The notes under the pieces were generated by a model. The model did not search any database, was not told the origin of the DNA, and saw only the letters and a program-made list of their open reading frames with translations. DNA of 64,000 nt, taken from contig NZ_BAAAUV010000009.1 of NCBI RefSeq assembly GCF_039534125.1, positions 186,001 to 250,000 on the forward strand. Reading direction: 5' to 3'. Shown piece after piece: positions 41,001 to 50,765 of the stretch. How positions within the stretch are numbered: position 1 is the first letter of the stretch; the number at the start of each line of letters is the position of its first letter. The DNA comes from Actinocorallia longicatena (GTDB taxonomy: Bacteria; Actinomycetota; Actinomycetes; Streptosporangiales; Streptosporangiaceae). The position numbers were made by a program, and so were the translations under genes.

Positions 41001-43052
41001 GTGCGCGTACGGACCTCCGTCCTCCTGCTCCTCCTCCTTCCCCTGCTGCTCTGCGCCTCCGGCGGCCGGGCCTCCGCGACCACGGCGCCGTCCGGCACCG
41101 CGGTGCTCGTCGGCATCCCCGCGCTCCGCTGGGACCAGGTCAACGCCCGTGACACGCCCCACCTGTGGAAGGTCATGGCGAACGGGGACACCGCGGCGCT
41201 GTCGGTCCGCACCCTCGGAACCGTCGCCTGCCCGATCGACGCCTGGCTGACGGTCTCGGCCGGGGCCCGGGCGGCCCGCGACGGGGGCGCCTGCGCCACG
41301 CTGCCCGAGACGGTCCCCGGCATCGGCGGCACGGCCCTGCCCGGCTACGCCGAGACCCGCAGGCGCAACCTCGAGGGCCGCTTCCAGGCACCGGTCGGGC
41401 TGCTCGGCGAGACCGTCCACGCCGCGGGCGGCTGCACCAGCGCCGTCGGGCCCGGCGCGGCGCTCGCCGTCGCCGACGCCCGGGGCGCGCTCGACCACTA
41501 CTCCCCCGCCGTCACCGGGATGAGGACCGGCTGCGCGATCACCGTCGTCGATCTCGACGAGGTGCTGCGCTCCCCCGAGGACCCCGCGGCGGTCCGGGCG
41601 GCCGACGTCCGGCTCGGGGAGGTCCTGGCCCTGGTCCCCCCGTCCGCGACGGTCCTGGTGGCGGGCCTGTCCGACGGCACGGGCGATCTCGCCCACCCGG
41701 TCACCGCGACGCCCCGGCTGCGGGCGCTGGCCGTGACCGGCGCGGGCTTCCCCGCGGGACGCTCCCTCACCTCCGACTCCACCCGCCGCGACGGGACGGT
41801 CATCACCCCCGACCTGACCGCGACGCTCCTGACGGCCGCCGGGATCACCGTCCCCGACGAGGCGATCGGCCGGGCCCTGCGGCCGGGCGCCCCGCGCGAC
41901 CGTGACCAGGCGGCGGCCGTCCGGGACCTCGCCGGGCAGGACGTCGGCGCGCAGACCTACCGGACCGTCCTGCCCCGCTTCTTCACCGGGCTCGTCATCG
42001 CCCAGGTCGCCTTCTTCGTCCTGGCCGCGCTGCTCCTGCGCAGGGACGGGCTGCGCGGGCGGCGCCGCGTCCTGGCCGTCGCGCTGGCCAGCGCCGCCGT
42101 CCCCGCCTCGACCTATCTGGTCAACCTGCTCCCGTGGATGACCAGCGGCTCCCCCAAGGCCGCGCTGCTCGGCGGGATCGCCCTGTGCGACGCGGCGATC
42201 GTCACCGTGGCGCTCGCCGGGCCCTGGCGGCGCTCGCTGCTCGGCCCCGGGACGGTCGTCGCCGGGATCACGGCGCTGACGATCGCGGTCGACCTCCTCG
42301 CAGGCACCCCGCTGCAGACCTACAGCCTCATGGGCTACTCCCCGCTGGTCGGCGGGCGCTACTACGGCCTCGGCAACATCGCGTTCGCGGTGTTCGCGAC
42401 CTCGACCTTCCTCGCCGCCGCGGGCATCGCGCACGGCCTGACCCGGCGCGGCCACGGCCGGGGGACGGCCGTCACCGTCATGGCCGTCCTGTGCCTGGCG
42501 GCGATGGCCCTGGACGGGGCACCGATGTGGGGCGCCGACTTCGGCGGCGTGATCGCGATCGTCCCCGGGCTCGCGATCGTCACGCTGATGGCGGCGGGCA
42601 AGAGCGTCTCCCCCGCCAGGCTGGCCCTGTTCTGCGCGGTCGGCGGGGTCATCGTGCTCGGCGTCGCCTTCCTCGACCATCTGCGCCCCGCCGTCGAGCA
42701 GACCCATCTGGGCCGGTTCTTCGGCGATCTGTCGCACGGGCACGCGGGCCCGGTCGTGGAGCGCAAGTTCCTCGCGATGGCCAGGACGTTCCGCAACCCG
42801 ACGCTGGTGCCGATCGTGCTGGCCGGGATCGGCTTCCTGGTGGTGGCGCTGCGCAGGCCCGGCCGGGTCGGCGGCGGAGCGCTGCACCGGACGTTCGAGC
42901 GGGCGCCGCTGCTGCGGGCCGGTCTCGCGGGCGCGCTGGCCACCGCGGTCATCGGGCTGCTCGTCAACGACTCGGGCGTCGCGGTCCTCGCCCTCGCCCT
43001 CGTCGTCGCCATCCCCCTCGCCCTGACGGCCACCGTCAACGAGCGCCTCTGA
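41001..43052 (+). CDS. conserved actinobacterial membrane protein with secreted N-terminal domain
   Basis: The 683-residue protein has a signal peptide (about 1-25), an extracytoplasmic domain of about 290 residues and a C-terminal membrane domain of ten or so helices from about 320 to the end. The outer domain has an alkaline-phosphatase-like order: AVLVGIPALRWDQV near 34, SVRTLG, LTVSAGARA, and late VLVAGLSDGTG and TRRDGTVITPDLTATLL. The metal residues of true phosphatases are not evident, so catalysis is doubtful. The conserved MGYSPLVGGRYYGLGNIAFAVF and APMWGADFGGVIAIVPG motifs lie in the membrane part. Its role is unknown; envelope or glycolipid biology is plausible. GTG 41001 is the start. 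Confidence 0.85.
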   Translation: MRVRTSVLLLLLLPLLLCASGGRASATTAPSGTAVLVGIPALRWDQVNARDTPHLWKVMANGDTAALSVRTLGTVACPIDAWLTVSAGARAARDGGACATLPETVPGIGGTALPGYAETRRRNLEGRFQAPVGLLGETVHAAGGCTSAVGPGAALAVADARGALDHYSPAVTGMRTGCAITVVDLDEVLRSPEDPAAVRAADVRLGEVLALVPPSATVLVAGLSDGTGDLAHPVTATPRLRALAVTGAGFPAGRSLTSDSTRRDGTVITPDLTATLLTAAGITVPDEAIGRALRPGAPRDRDQAAAVRDLAGQDVGAQTYRTVLPRFFTGLVIAQVAFFVLAALLLRRDGLRGRRRVLAVALASAAVPASTYLVNLLPWMTSGSPKAALLGGIALCDAAIVTVALAGPWRRSLLGPGTVVAGITALTIAVDLLAGTPLQTYSLMGYSPLVGGRYYGLGNIAFAVFATSTFLAAAGIAHGLTRRGHGRGTAVTVMAVLCLAAMALDGAPMWGADFGGVIAIVPGLAIVTLMAAGKSVSPARLALFCAVGGVIVLGVAFLDHLRPAVEQTHLGRFFGDLSHGHAGPVVERKFLAMARTFRNPTLVPIVLAGIGFLVVALRRPGRVGGGALHRTFERAPLLRAGLAGALATAVIGLLVNDSGVAVLALALVVAIPLALTATVNERL

Positions 43053-43065
43053 CCCCGAGGCGGCT

Positions 43066-44112
43066 CTAGCGCGCCGCGGCCTCGCGCCGCGGCCGTGAGG
43101 CACGCAGCCCGTGCTCGAGCGCTCCCTCGTCGAGCCACTTCCCGAGCCTGGCCCAGGTCGTGGTGCGGGCGGCCCGGCCGGTCAGGACGCCCAGGTGCCC
43201 GCCGGGCGCGGTGTCGAAGCGGACCCTGGGCGAGCCGGTGAGCGTCCGGGTCAGCGGATGGACCGACTGCCAGGGGGCGACGGCGTCGCTCCGGCCCGCG
43301 ATGGCCAGGACCGGCACGTTCACGTCCGCGAGACGGACCTCCCGGCCGGCGATCACGATCCTTCCGCCGGCGAGGTCGTTGTCGCGGAAGAAGGAGCGGT
43401 ATCGCTCGCCGGCGGACCGGCCGGGGCCGGCGGCCGTCCGGTCGGAGAAGGCGTCGACCGCCTCGATCTGGGCCAGGAGGTCGGCATTGTCGAGGTTCGT
43501 CAGAACGGTCAGCGGACGCAGCAGATACCTGTCGATTCCGAGCATCTTCCGGCCGTTCTCGACCAGCGGCCGCAGGGCTCCGGCGGGCGCCACCCGGCCG
43601 AGGTCGGCCACCGCGCCCACGGAGGCGATGGCGGCGATGGGCAGCCCCGGGCGGGCGGCGGCGGCCAGCACCGAGAAGATGCCGCCGAGACACCAGCCGA
43701 CGAGCTGGACGGGCTGACCGCCCGCGTCCTCGCTCACCCTGCGGACGGCGGCGGGCAGGAGTTCGTCGACCCAGTGCTCCAGGCCGAGGTCACGGTCGGC
43801 ATAGCTGATCTGGCCGTAGTCCACGAGGTAGGTGCGGCGGCCCGTGGCGACCAGGTGCTCGGCCAGGCTGCACCCGCGACGCAGGTCGAACGCGGCGCCC
43901 GCGCCGGCGGCCGGCGGCGGTACCAGCAGCACCGGCGGACCGGTCGGGACGACGTCCCGCGCGGGCCGGTAGCGGCGGACGGTCCCCTCGCGCACGCCGT
44001 CGAGGAGGTCGGCGGGCGAACTGCGAAGATCGGCGAGACGTCCATAGAGGATTTTGCGGGAGGTATTACTCGCAGCGGCGCGGATCTTCCGGGGTGAGGG
44101 AATCATGAGCAT
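43066..44112 (-). CDS. alpha/beta hydrolase, PhaC-like
   Basis: The protein of about 348 residues has the nucleophile elbow GWCLGG with Cys 141, like polyhydroxyalkanoate synthases, the acid in AGRSDAVAPWQSVHPL and His in GGHLGVL. The order PPVLLVPPPAAGAGAAFDLRRGCSLAEHL then TYLVDYGQISYADRDLGLEHWVDELLP is that of the PhaC fold. It is shorter than a full PhaC (about 560-600) and lacks the N-terminal region, so polymer synthesis is uncertain; a thioesterase or acyltransferase role is possible. The start could be ATG 44112 or ATG 44106, neither with a clear ribosome site. It is divergent from the RSH gene. Confidence 0.87.
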   Translation of the reverse strand: MLMIPSPRKIRAAASNTSRKILYGRLADLRSSPADLLDGVREGTVRRYRPARDVVPTGPPVLLVPPPAAGAGAAFDLRRGCSLAEHLVATGRRTYLVDYGQISYADRDLGLEHWVDELLPAAVRRVSEDAGGQPVQLVGWCLGGIFSVLAAAARPGLPIAAIASVGAVADLGRVAPAGALRPLVENGRKMLGIDRYLLRPLTVLTNLDNADLLAQIEAVDAFSDRTAAGPGRSAGERYRSFFRDNDLAGGRIVIAGREVRLADVNVPVLAIAGRSDAVAPWQSVHPLTRTLTGSPRVRFDTAPGGHLGVLTGRAARTTTWARLGKWLDEGALEHGLRASRPRREAAAR

Positions 44113-44286
44113 ATCATCCACGACCAATCACAACTGGATTGCATGGCCCTGAAATCGGACATCACCTGACCTGCAATAACACGAAGGTACAACTCGGACG
44201 CATGGCGGAAATCACCATCGCATGACCACTGCGTTAAATCCGCTTCCCCGCACGAAGAGTGACGCGCGGCCGGGAGGTGCCGCATA

Positions 44287-44334
44287 ATGGCCGCTACACC
44301 CCGTTCGCAGCGGACATCAGGCGGTCACGAGTGA
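44287..44334 (+). CDS. possible 15-codon leader ORF before the RSH gene
   Basis: ATG 44287 is preceded by GGGAGG at a nine-base spacing and the frame MAATPRSQRTSGGHE ends at TGA 44334, sharing bases with the proposed RSH start GTG 44331. The arrangement would couple RSH translation to the leader. It may also be chance, with the strong ribosome site serving a different RSH start. There is no independent evidence of expression. Confidence 0.35.
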   Translation: MAATPRSQRTSGGHE

Positions 44335-46103
44335 CGACGATCCGTCCCGGCTTCACCGAACCCCAGCCGCACGCCCAGCCGCACCCCCCGGCGCCCGCGC
44401 CCCGGCGGCGCCTGCCCACCGGGCTGCTGCTGTCGCGGTCTCCGGGCGAGCCCGTGCAGCCCGCGGCCGAGCCGCTGATCGCCGCCTACAAGGCCACCCA
44501 TCCCGCCGCCGACCCCGCCGAGCTGCGGCGGGCCTACGCGGTGGCCGAGCGGATGCACCGCGGCCAGATGCGCAAGTCCGGCAACCCCTACATCACCCAT
44601 CCGCTCGCGGTCGCCACGATCCTCGCCGAGCTCGGCATGGACCGCACGACCCTGGTCGCGGCGCTCCTGCACGACACGGTCGAGGACACCGCGTACACGC
44701 TCGGCGAGTGCAGGGCCGACTTCGGCGACGACGTGGCCGCCCTCGTCGACGGCGTCACCAAACTCGACGGCGACCGCTGGGGCAAGGACCGCGCCGAGGC
44801 CGAGACCTTCCGCAAGATCGTGCTGGCGGGCGCGGCCGACCTGCGGGTGCTCATCATCAAGCTGACCGACCGGCTGCACAACCTGCGCACCCTGGGCTTC
44901 CAGCCGCCCCACAAGCGCGAGAAGATCGCCCACCGCACGCTCGACCTGCTCATCCCGTTCGCCGACCGGCTGGGCATCTACGTGCTGAAGCGCGAGATGG
45001 ACGACCTCGCCTTCGCCACCCTCGACCCCGACGCGCACGCCGCGACCGAAACGGCCGTCCGCGAGGCGCTGACCCGCGCCCCCCTCGCGCTCGGCCCCTG
45101 CGCCGCGCTGCTGCGCGCCTGCCTCGCCGCCCAGCGGGTGCGGGCCGAGGTGAAGATCAGGCCACGGCACCTGTGGTCGGTCCACAAGAGCCTCGACGGC
45201 GACCTCGACGGGATCCGCCCCAGCGAGGTCACCCGGCTGCTCGTCCTCGTCGACGGCACCGACCAGGACTGCTACATCGCGCTCGGCGCCGTCCACGCCG
45301 CGCTGCACCCGTTCTCCGGCCGGGTGAAGGACTACATCGCCCTCCCCCGCTTCAATCTGTACCGGTCGCTGCACACCGTCGTGATCGGCCCGGACGGCGA
45401 CCTGCTCGACGTCATCATCCGCACCCGCGCCATGCACGAGGTCGCCGAGTACGGGGTGATCGCCCACATCCGGCAGGCCGACTCCGGCAAGGCCAAGGTC
45501 GACGCCGTCGCGAGCCGCAGCGACCTGCCCTGGCTGGCCCGCCTGCTGGCGTGGGAGGCCGACGTGCCGTCGGCGGGATTCCTCGACTCGCTGCGCACCG
45601 ACCTCGCCGAGGGCACCATCGCGGTCTTCACCCCCGAAGGCGTGATCATGCCGCTGCCGCAGCGCTCGACCGCCCTGGACTTCGCCTACGCCCTGGACCC
45701 GGAGACCGGCGAGCACAGCATCGGCGCCCTGGTGAACGGCAGGCTCGCCCCGCTGTCGTCGGAGGTGAAGGTCGGCAACGTGGTCGAGATCCTCACGGCC
45801 CCCGACGCCGCCCCCACCGCCGACTGGCTCGGCTTCGCCCGCACCGCCAAGGCCCGCGCCCACATCCAGCGTTACCTCGACGGCACCCGCGACGACGAGG
45901 ACGCCCGCGACGGCCGCGCCGCGGTCTCCGCCGCCCTCGCCGAACACGATCTCGACCTCCTCGCGGCCGAGGCGGGCGGCGAGTGCCTCTCGATCGCCCG
46001 CGACCTCGGCTACCCCGACGTCGAAAGCCTCTACGGCGCCGTGACGACGGGAGCCGTCCCCCTGACCGAGCTCATCACCCGGTTCAGGAGAACGGCTCCC
46101 TAG
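44331..46103 (+). CDS. RelA/SpoT-homologue with intact hydrolase and degenerate synthetase
   Basis: The 590-residue protein has an HD hydrolase domain (about 70-220) with YITH 90, LLHDTVEDT (His-Asp 114-115) and KLTD (Asp 180), all metal ligands kept. The synthetase domain (about 265-375) retains GRVKDYIALPRFNLYRSLHT, but the catalytic Asp of the family motif FDLxxIR is Pro 297 in IRPSEVTR. The later Glu of EIQIRT is Asp 360, and the RPKH Lys is Arg 279. A TGS domain (about 425-490) follows; there is no ACT domain. The prediction is a (p)ppGpp hydrolase without synthetase activity. GTG 44331 is tentative. Confidence 0.9.
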   Translation: MTTIRPGFTEPQPHAQPHPPAPAPRRRLPTGLLLSRSPGEPVQPAAEPLIAAYKATHPAADPAELRRAYAVAERMHRGQMRKSGNPYITHPLAVATILAELGMDRTTLVAALLHDTVEDTAYTLGECRADFGDDVAALVDGVTKLDGDRWGKDRAEAETFRKIVLAGAADLRVLIIKLTDRLHNLRTLGFQPPHKREKIAHRTLDLLIPFADRLGIYVLKREMDDLAFATLDPDAHAATETAVREALTRAPLALGPCAALLRACLAAQRVRAEVKIRPRHLWSVHKSLDGDLDGIRPSEVTRLLVLVDGTDQDCYIALGAVHAALHPFSGRVKDYIALPRFNLYRSLHTVVIGPDGDLLDVIIRTRAMHEVAEYGVIAHIRQADSGKAKVDAVASRSDLPWLARLLAWEADVPSAGFLDSLRTDLAEGTIAVFTPEGVIMPLPQRSTALDFAYALDPETGEHSIGALVNGRLAPLSSEVKVGNVVEILTAPDAAPTADWLGFARTAKARAHIQRYLDGTRDDEDARDGRAAVSAALAEHDLDLLAAEAGGECLSIARDLGYPDVESLYGAVTTGAVPLTELITRFRRTAP

Positions 46104-46139
46104 GGTCCGTAGCCACCCTGATGACACCGATGCGGCGTG

Positions 46140-48260
46140 TCAGGAGGACTTGACGAGTTCGTCCTGCTCGCCTGACAGGTCGTCGGGGGCCGTGAACCCC
46201 TCGTCGTCCTTCTTGGTGAACAGGGCGCTCGGCCACCAGAAGTAGCGGCCGACGTCCAGGGTCAGCGCGGTGACCAGCACCGAGCGAACGATGATCGTGT
46301 CAAGCAGCACGCCGAAGGCGACCACGAAACCGAGCTCCGCGGCGAACACCATCGGCATCGCGCCGAGCGCGGCGAAGGTACCGGCCAGGACCAGACCCGC
46401 GGAGGTGATGACCCCGCCGGTCGCCGACAGGCCGATCAGCGCGCCCTTGCGGGTGCCGTGCTGCTGGCTCTCCTCCCTGATCCGGGTGACCAGGAAGATG
46501 TTGTAGTCGATGCCGAGGGCCACCAGGAAGGTGAACGCCATCAGCGGGAACGAGGCGTCCATTCCCTCGAAGTGGAACACGTGCAGGAATACCAGGTTGC
46601 TGACGCCGAGCGCCGCCGCGAAGGACAGCACCACGGTGATCATCAGCAGCAGCGGGGCGACGAGGGCCCGGAGGAGCAGCGCCAGAATCAGGAACACCAC
46701 CACGAGGATCACCGGAATGATCACCTTGGAGTCACGTGAGGCGGCGTCCTCCATCGCGACGGTGATGGCCGTGCCGCCGCTCAGCTTGGCATCGGCGCCC
46801 TTCACCGCGTGGACGGCGTCGCCCGCCCGCCGGACCGAGTCCATGGCGGGCTTGCTGTTCGGCGCGTCCCTCAACGTGGCCAGGGTGAAGACCCGGCCGT
46901 CCTTGACGGGCTGCTGCGGCGAGACCTCGCTGACACCGGGGGTACCGGCCAGCGCGGCCTTGATCTCGGCGGCCTTGTCCGCGTTGGCGATCACATAGAT
47001 CGGGTCACCGGAACCGGACGGGAAGTGCTTGGATTGGATCTCCTCACCGGTGACCGCCTGGGTGGTCTTGGTGAACTGGTTCTTCTGGGAAATGCCGTCG
47101 GCCTTGAGACCCACCAGGCCGAAGGAGAGACCGGCGAGCGCGACGGCGGTGATGATCCACACGATGCGCGGACGGACGGCGACCTTCTGCCCGACGCGGC
47201 CCCACACGCTCTCGTGGGAGACGTCGGCGGTGCCCTCGTGGGGGATGCGCGGCCAGAAGATCCAGCGTCCGAAGATGACCAGGAGAGCGGGCATAAGGGT
47301 CATCATCGCGGCGAGCCCGACGACGACGCCGATGGCGCAGACCGGGCCGAGACCCTTGGTCGAGTTGAGCGTGGCGAGCATGAGGATCATGAGGCTGATC
47401 GCGACGGTCGCGGCGGAAGCGATGATCGCCTCGCCGGCCTTGTGCAGCGCCTCGGCCATCGCCACGTGGACGTCCCGGTGCTTGCGGAGTTCCTCGCGGT
47501 AGCGGGCGATCAGCAGTAGGGCGTAGTCCGTCGCCGCACCGACCACCAGCACGGTGAGGATGAAACTGCTCTGCGCGTTGACCGTGAGCCCCGCGTACTT
47601 GGCCAGAAGATAGATGACCCACTCGGCGACCGCCACCGCGACACCCGCGGTGATGAGCGGCACGAACAACAGGGTCGGGCTGCGGTAGGTGAACAGCAGG
47701 ATGACGAGCACCACCAGGAAGGTGATGGCGCCGAGCAGGCCCATGCTGCTGAAGATCTTGCCGGAGTCGGCCGCGTAGCCGGACGGGCCCGTGACATGGG
47801 TGCCCAACCCGTTCGCGCCCTTCTCCGCGATGGCGATCATGCCGTCGACCGTCTTGGCGATGCCGTTCCAGCCCTCGGAGCCGAGTTTGACCTGGATGAC
47901 GGTCTGCAGCGCCTTGCCGTCCTTCGACGGGATCGGGCCCTCGATCTGGCCGACCACGCCCTCGACGCCCTTGAACGCCTCGGCGTCGGCCTTGGCCTTG
48001 GTCTGGTCGGCCGGGGTCAGCCCGGACTCCCGGTCATAGATGACGATGGCGGGCATCGTGTCGGCGGGCTGGAACTTGGCCGCCTCCTCGATCGCCTTGG
48101 TGGCCTCGGCGTTCTTCGGCAGCCACGCCGACATGTCGTTCTTTTCAACATCACCGAGCTTGCCGAACATGGCACCGAGCACGAACAGAACGATCCAGAC
48201 CGCTAGAACGATCCATTTCGCGTTCCGCCCGGCGGGCCAGGCTGCGATCTTTCGAGCCAT
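46140..48260 (-). CDS. MMPL/RND-family transporter
   Basis: The 706-residue protein has twelve membrane helices in two sets of six, each preceded by a large outer loop (about 45-175 and 385-520), the MMPL architecture. Motifs include VVGAATDYALLLIARYREELR in the first half and VALGIDYNIFLVTRIREESQQ in the second, with the proton-relay Asp residues. MMPL proteins export lipids, glycolipids or small hydrophobic molecules in actinobacteria. The gene follows the GMC oxidase gene on the same strand after 108 bases, so it may export or import the substrate of that enzyme. It converges on the RSH gene with a 36-base gap. Confidence 0.93.
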   Translation of the reverse strand: MARKIAAWPAGRNAKWIVLAVWIVLFVLGAMFGKLGDVEKNDMSAWLPKNAEATKAIEEAAKFQPADTMPAIVIYDRESGLTPADQTKAKADAEAFKGVEGVVGQIEGPIPSKDGKALQTVIQVKLGSEGWNGIAKTVDGMIAIAEKGANGLGTHVTGPSGYAADSGKIFSSMGLLGAITFLVVLVILLFTYRSPTLLFVPLITAGVAVAVAEWVIYLLAKYAGLTVNAQSSFILTVLVVGAATDYALLLIARYREELRKHRDVHVAMAEALHKAGEAIIASAATVAISLMILMLATLNSTKGLGPVCAIGVVVGLAAMMTLMPALLVIFGRWIFWPRIPHEGTADVSHESVWGRVGQKVAVRPRIVWIITAVALAGLSFGLVGLKADGISQKNQFTKTTQAVTGEEIQSKHFPSGSGDPIYVIANADKAAEIKAALAGTPGVSEVSPQQPVKDGRVFTLATLRDAPNSKPAMDSVRRAGDAVHAVKGADAKLSGGTAITVAMEDAASRDSKVIIPVILVVVFLILALLLRALVAPLLLMITVVLSFAAALGVSNLVFLHVFHFEGMDASFPLMAFTFLVALGIDYNIFLVTRIREESQQHGTRKGALIGLSATGGVITSAGLVLAGTFAALGAMPMVFAAELGFVVAFGVLLDTIIVRSVLVTALTLDVGRYFWWPSALFTKKDDEGFTAPDDLSGEQDELVKSS

Positions 48261-48368
48261 GGGGGGTTTGCCTCCGTTAGCGAGAAATCTCTTACTGATC
48301 GAAGGCTACGGGCGGCCACTGACAGAACGCTGCCGGGGTGCTGTTAAGCGCCCGTGAGCCTCGTCACT

Positions 48369-50765
48369 TCAGTCGCCGGCGGGCCCGTAGACATCCCAGA
48401 GCTCGCCCAGGAAGAACCTGCCGAAGCGATTGAGCGCGCCGAGGCCGTCGGGGCCCTCGGTACGGAAGGTGGTGAGCTGCTCGACGAAGTCCACGAGCCT
48501 GATGTGCAGGGTGCCCGCGCCGACGACGGATTCTTCGGCATCCTCGGCGAGGTGTCCATCGAATATCCGGTAGTACAGCGTCGTGGTGTCCGGCCAGATG
48601 TGGGTGGCCGGGCCGTGATGGATGTCCTTCCATCCCGACAGGGTCAGCGGGCGGCCCTGGACGTCGGAGAAGAACAGCCGGTAGCGCATCTCGCGCCGGT
48701 CGGGTTCGAGCACGCCCTCCCTGCTGACGGGCACGAACAGGTTGAACCAGCCGCGCTCGACCCGGCGGCGGCCACCGAAGTCGGGAGCCTCGATCCAGCC
48801 CTCGGCTCCGGCCAGGTGGCCCGGTTCGGCCAGGAAGCGGGTGACGTCGTCGGCGGTGATGGTGAGCCGGAAGGCGAGCTTCGCCCCCCGGTCCTCGTCG
48901 TGCGGGTCGCACGCCCCCGGGACGTGGTGGCCCTTCATCTCCTCGGTGAACGACAGCGACGTGCCCCCCTTACCCCGTTCCTTCGGAGCACGTGCGCTGC
49001 CGCTCCCCTCCCCTCCTGTCGGGCCGGCCGTCCCCACGGCCGGCCCGGCCCCCGTTCCCGTGGCCTGTTCCGGGTCGGCGTCCCCCGCCGGCCCGGTGGG
49101 ATGCGCCGCCTTGGTGCCGGTCAGGATGGAGGTGCACATCCGGTCGGCGAGGGCGGCGATGGTCAGTGACGGGTTGGCGCCCACGGGTCCCGGGAGGGCC
49201 GCCCCGTCGGCGATGTACAGCCCCGGCAGGCCGAAGACCTCGCCGTAGGCGTCGCAGACGCCCTCGCCCGGGTGGCGGCCCATCGGGGCGCCGCCGAGCG
49301 GGTGGACGCTGATGACCCTCTTGCGGAACCACAGCGGATTGTCGTGGTACCGCGCGCCGAGCACGTCGGCCATCTTCTGCATGGTGCCGCGGATGCGGTC
49401 GAAGTAGTCCTTGCTGGTGGCGACGGTCCAGTCGGCGCACAGGTTGCCGTCGCGATCGAGGCTCAGGACGCCGTCGGGGACGTCGCGGCCCATCGCCAGC
49501 AGCGGCAGCGAGCTCACCGAGAGGGCCCCGCTGCCGATGAGGTCGGCCACCTCCTCCGACAGGTTGGTGTCGGGGGCGGCGGAGAAGAAGTCGGCGAACC
49601 GCTCCCACAGGAACTCCGCGGTGCGGGCGAGCTGGCCGGGCACGTCGAGGCCGAACAGCATCCAGTCGACGAACCCCGGATAGCCGCCGTCCTGGATGTA
49701 GGCACCGCGCCCGGTGGAGCTGCCGTCCAGTTCGTCCGGGAGCCGGATCGCGCTGGTGATCACCGGCCCCTTGGACGCGTCCAGCGGCCTGATCCGGTCC
49801 CGGTCCTTGGCCTTCAGCAGAAAGGTCAGGAGGTCGCCGTTGCCGCAGAACCTGCTGCCCAGCGCGGGGCTCATGCCCGGGAGCCCCGACGCCAGCAGCA
49901 GCCGGACCGTTCCGTAGGTCCCCGCACCCATGACCAGCTTGTCGCAGCCGATGGTGCCGGACTCACGGTGCCCGGTGTCAGGGTCGTACCTGACGTAGTC
50001 GACCAGGTAGCCGCCCCCCTCGCGGACGCGCACCCGCTTCGCCTCGTGCAGCGTCCGGAGATCGGCTCCCCGGTGCTTCGCGGCCGAGAGATAGGTGTGG
50101 TCGAGACTGTTCTTGGCTCCGTCGTTGCAGCCGATGTCACACTCGCCGCAGAGCCTGCACGTGGTGCGCGCCGCTCCGTGAAGGTTCGGATAGGCGAGGG
50201 GGGCGAGCTGCTCGCGCAGCCCCGGCACGGCCCCTGTCTGCGTGCCGAAGCTGACCGCGAGCGGCGGACGGAACCAGTCGAGCCCCAGCTCGGCTGCCGC
50301 GTCCTGCATGGCGTGGGTCTTCGCCGTTCCCCCGAACGGCTCGAACTCCACGGGGTAGGGGGAGACGCCGATGAAGCGTTCGACGTCGTCGTAGTGCGGA
50401 TCGAGGTCGGCCCGCTTGACCGGCCAGTGCTCGTACCCGCCCCCGGGCAGCGCCTGCTCGTGGACGAACCACTTCTCGTCCTTGCGCAGGAGCACGTTGG
50501 CGTAGATCAGCGAGCCGCCGCCGAGCCCGGAGGAGACGACGGAGTCGTAGCCGTCGAACCGCCAGACGTCGTACATCCCGTACAGCGACTTGCGCGGGTC
50601 CCAGAACGCCCGGCCCATCTCGGCCGGGGTGCGCGGGAACTGGCCGGGCGCGTAGGCCTGGCCGCGTTCGAGCAGGACGGTCGAGAGCCCCGCGTCGGCG
50701 AGCCGGAAGGCCGCCACCGACCCGCCGAACCCGGAGCCGATGACCACCGCCTGGACGTGCTCCAT
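48369..50765 (-). CDS. GMC-family oxidoreductase, cholesterol-oxidase-like, with C-terminal extension
   Basis: The 798-residue flavoprotein has the FAD site IGSGFGGSVAAF at residues 9-20, the GLGGGSLIYANVLLR loop, a cysteine-rich segment CRLCGECDIGCNDGAKNSLDHTYL and the catalytic His/Asn region VHPLGGAPMG and GANPSLTIAALADR. These are features of the ChoD-like branch of cholesterol oxidases. A Gly/Pro-rich linker follows at about 550, then a separate C-terminal domain of about 210 residues (LSFTEEMKGHHVPG, WKDIHHGPATHIWPDTTTLYYRIF). No Tat signal is seen, so it is probably intracellular. The TGATG overlap couples it to the hydrolase gene. The sterol substrate is inference. Confidence 0.92.
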   Translation of the reverse strand: MEHVQAVVIGSGFGGSVAAFRLADAGLSTVLLERGQAYAPGQFPRTPAEMGRAFWDPRKSLYGMYDVWRFDGYDSVVSSGLGGGSLIYANVLLRKDEKWFVHEQALPGGGYEHWPVKRADLDPHYDDVERFIGVSPYPVEFEPFGGTAKTHAMQDAAAELGLDWFRPPLAVSFGTQTGAVPGLREQLAPLAYPNLHGAARTTCRLCGECDIGCNDGAKNSLDHTYLSAAKHRGADLRTLHEAKRVRVREGGGYLVDYVRYDPDTGHRESGTIGCDKLVMGAGTYGTVRLLLASGLPGMSPALGSRFCGNGDLLTFLLKAKDRDRIRPLDASKGPVITSAIRLPDELDGSSTGRGAYIQDGGYPGFVDWMLFGLDVPGQLARTAEFLWERFADFFSAAPDTNLSEEVADLIGSGALSVSSLPLLAMGRDVPDGVLSLDRDGNLCADWTVATSKDYFDRIRGTMQKMADVLGARYHDNPLWFRKRVISVHPLGGAPMGRHPGEGVCDAYGEVFGLPGLYIADGAALPGPVGANPSLTIAALADRMCTSILTGTKAAHPTGPAGDADPEQATGTGAGPAVGTAGPTGGEGSGSARAPKERGKGGTSLSFTEEMKGHHVPGACDPHDEDRGAKLAFRLTITADDVTRFLAEPGHLAGAEGWIEAPDFGGRRRVERGWFNLFVPVSREGVLEPDRREMRYRLFFSDVQGRPLTLSGWKDIHHGPATHIWPDTTTLYYRIFDGHLAEDAEESVVGAGTLHIRLVDFVEQLTTFRTEGPDGLGALNRFGRFFLGELWDVYGPAGD

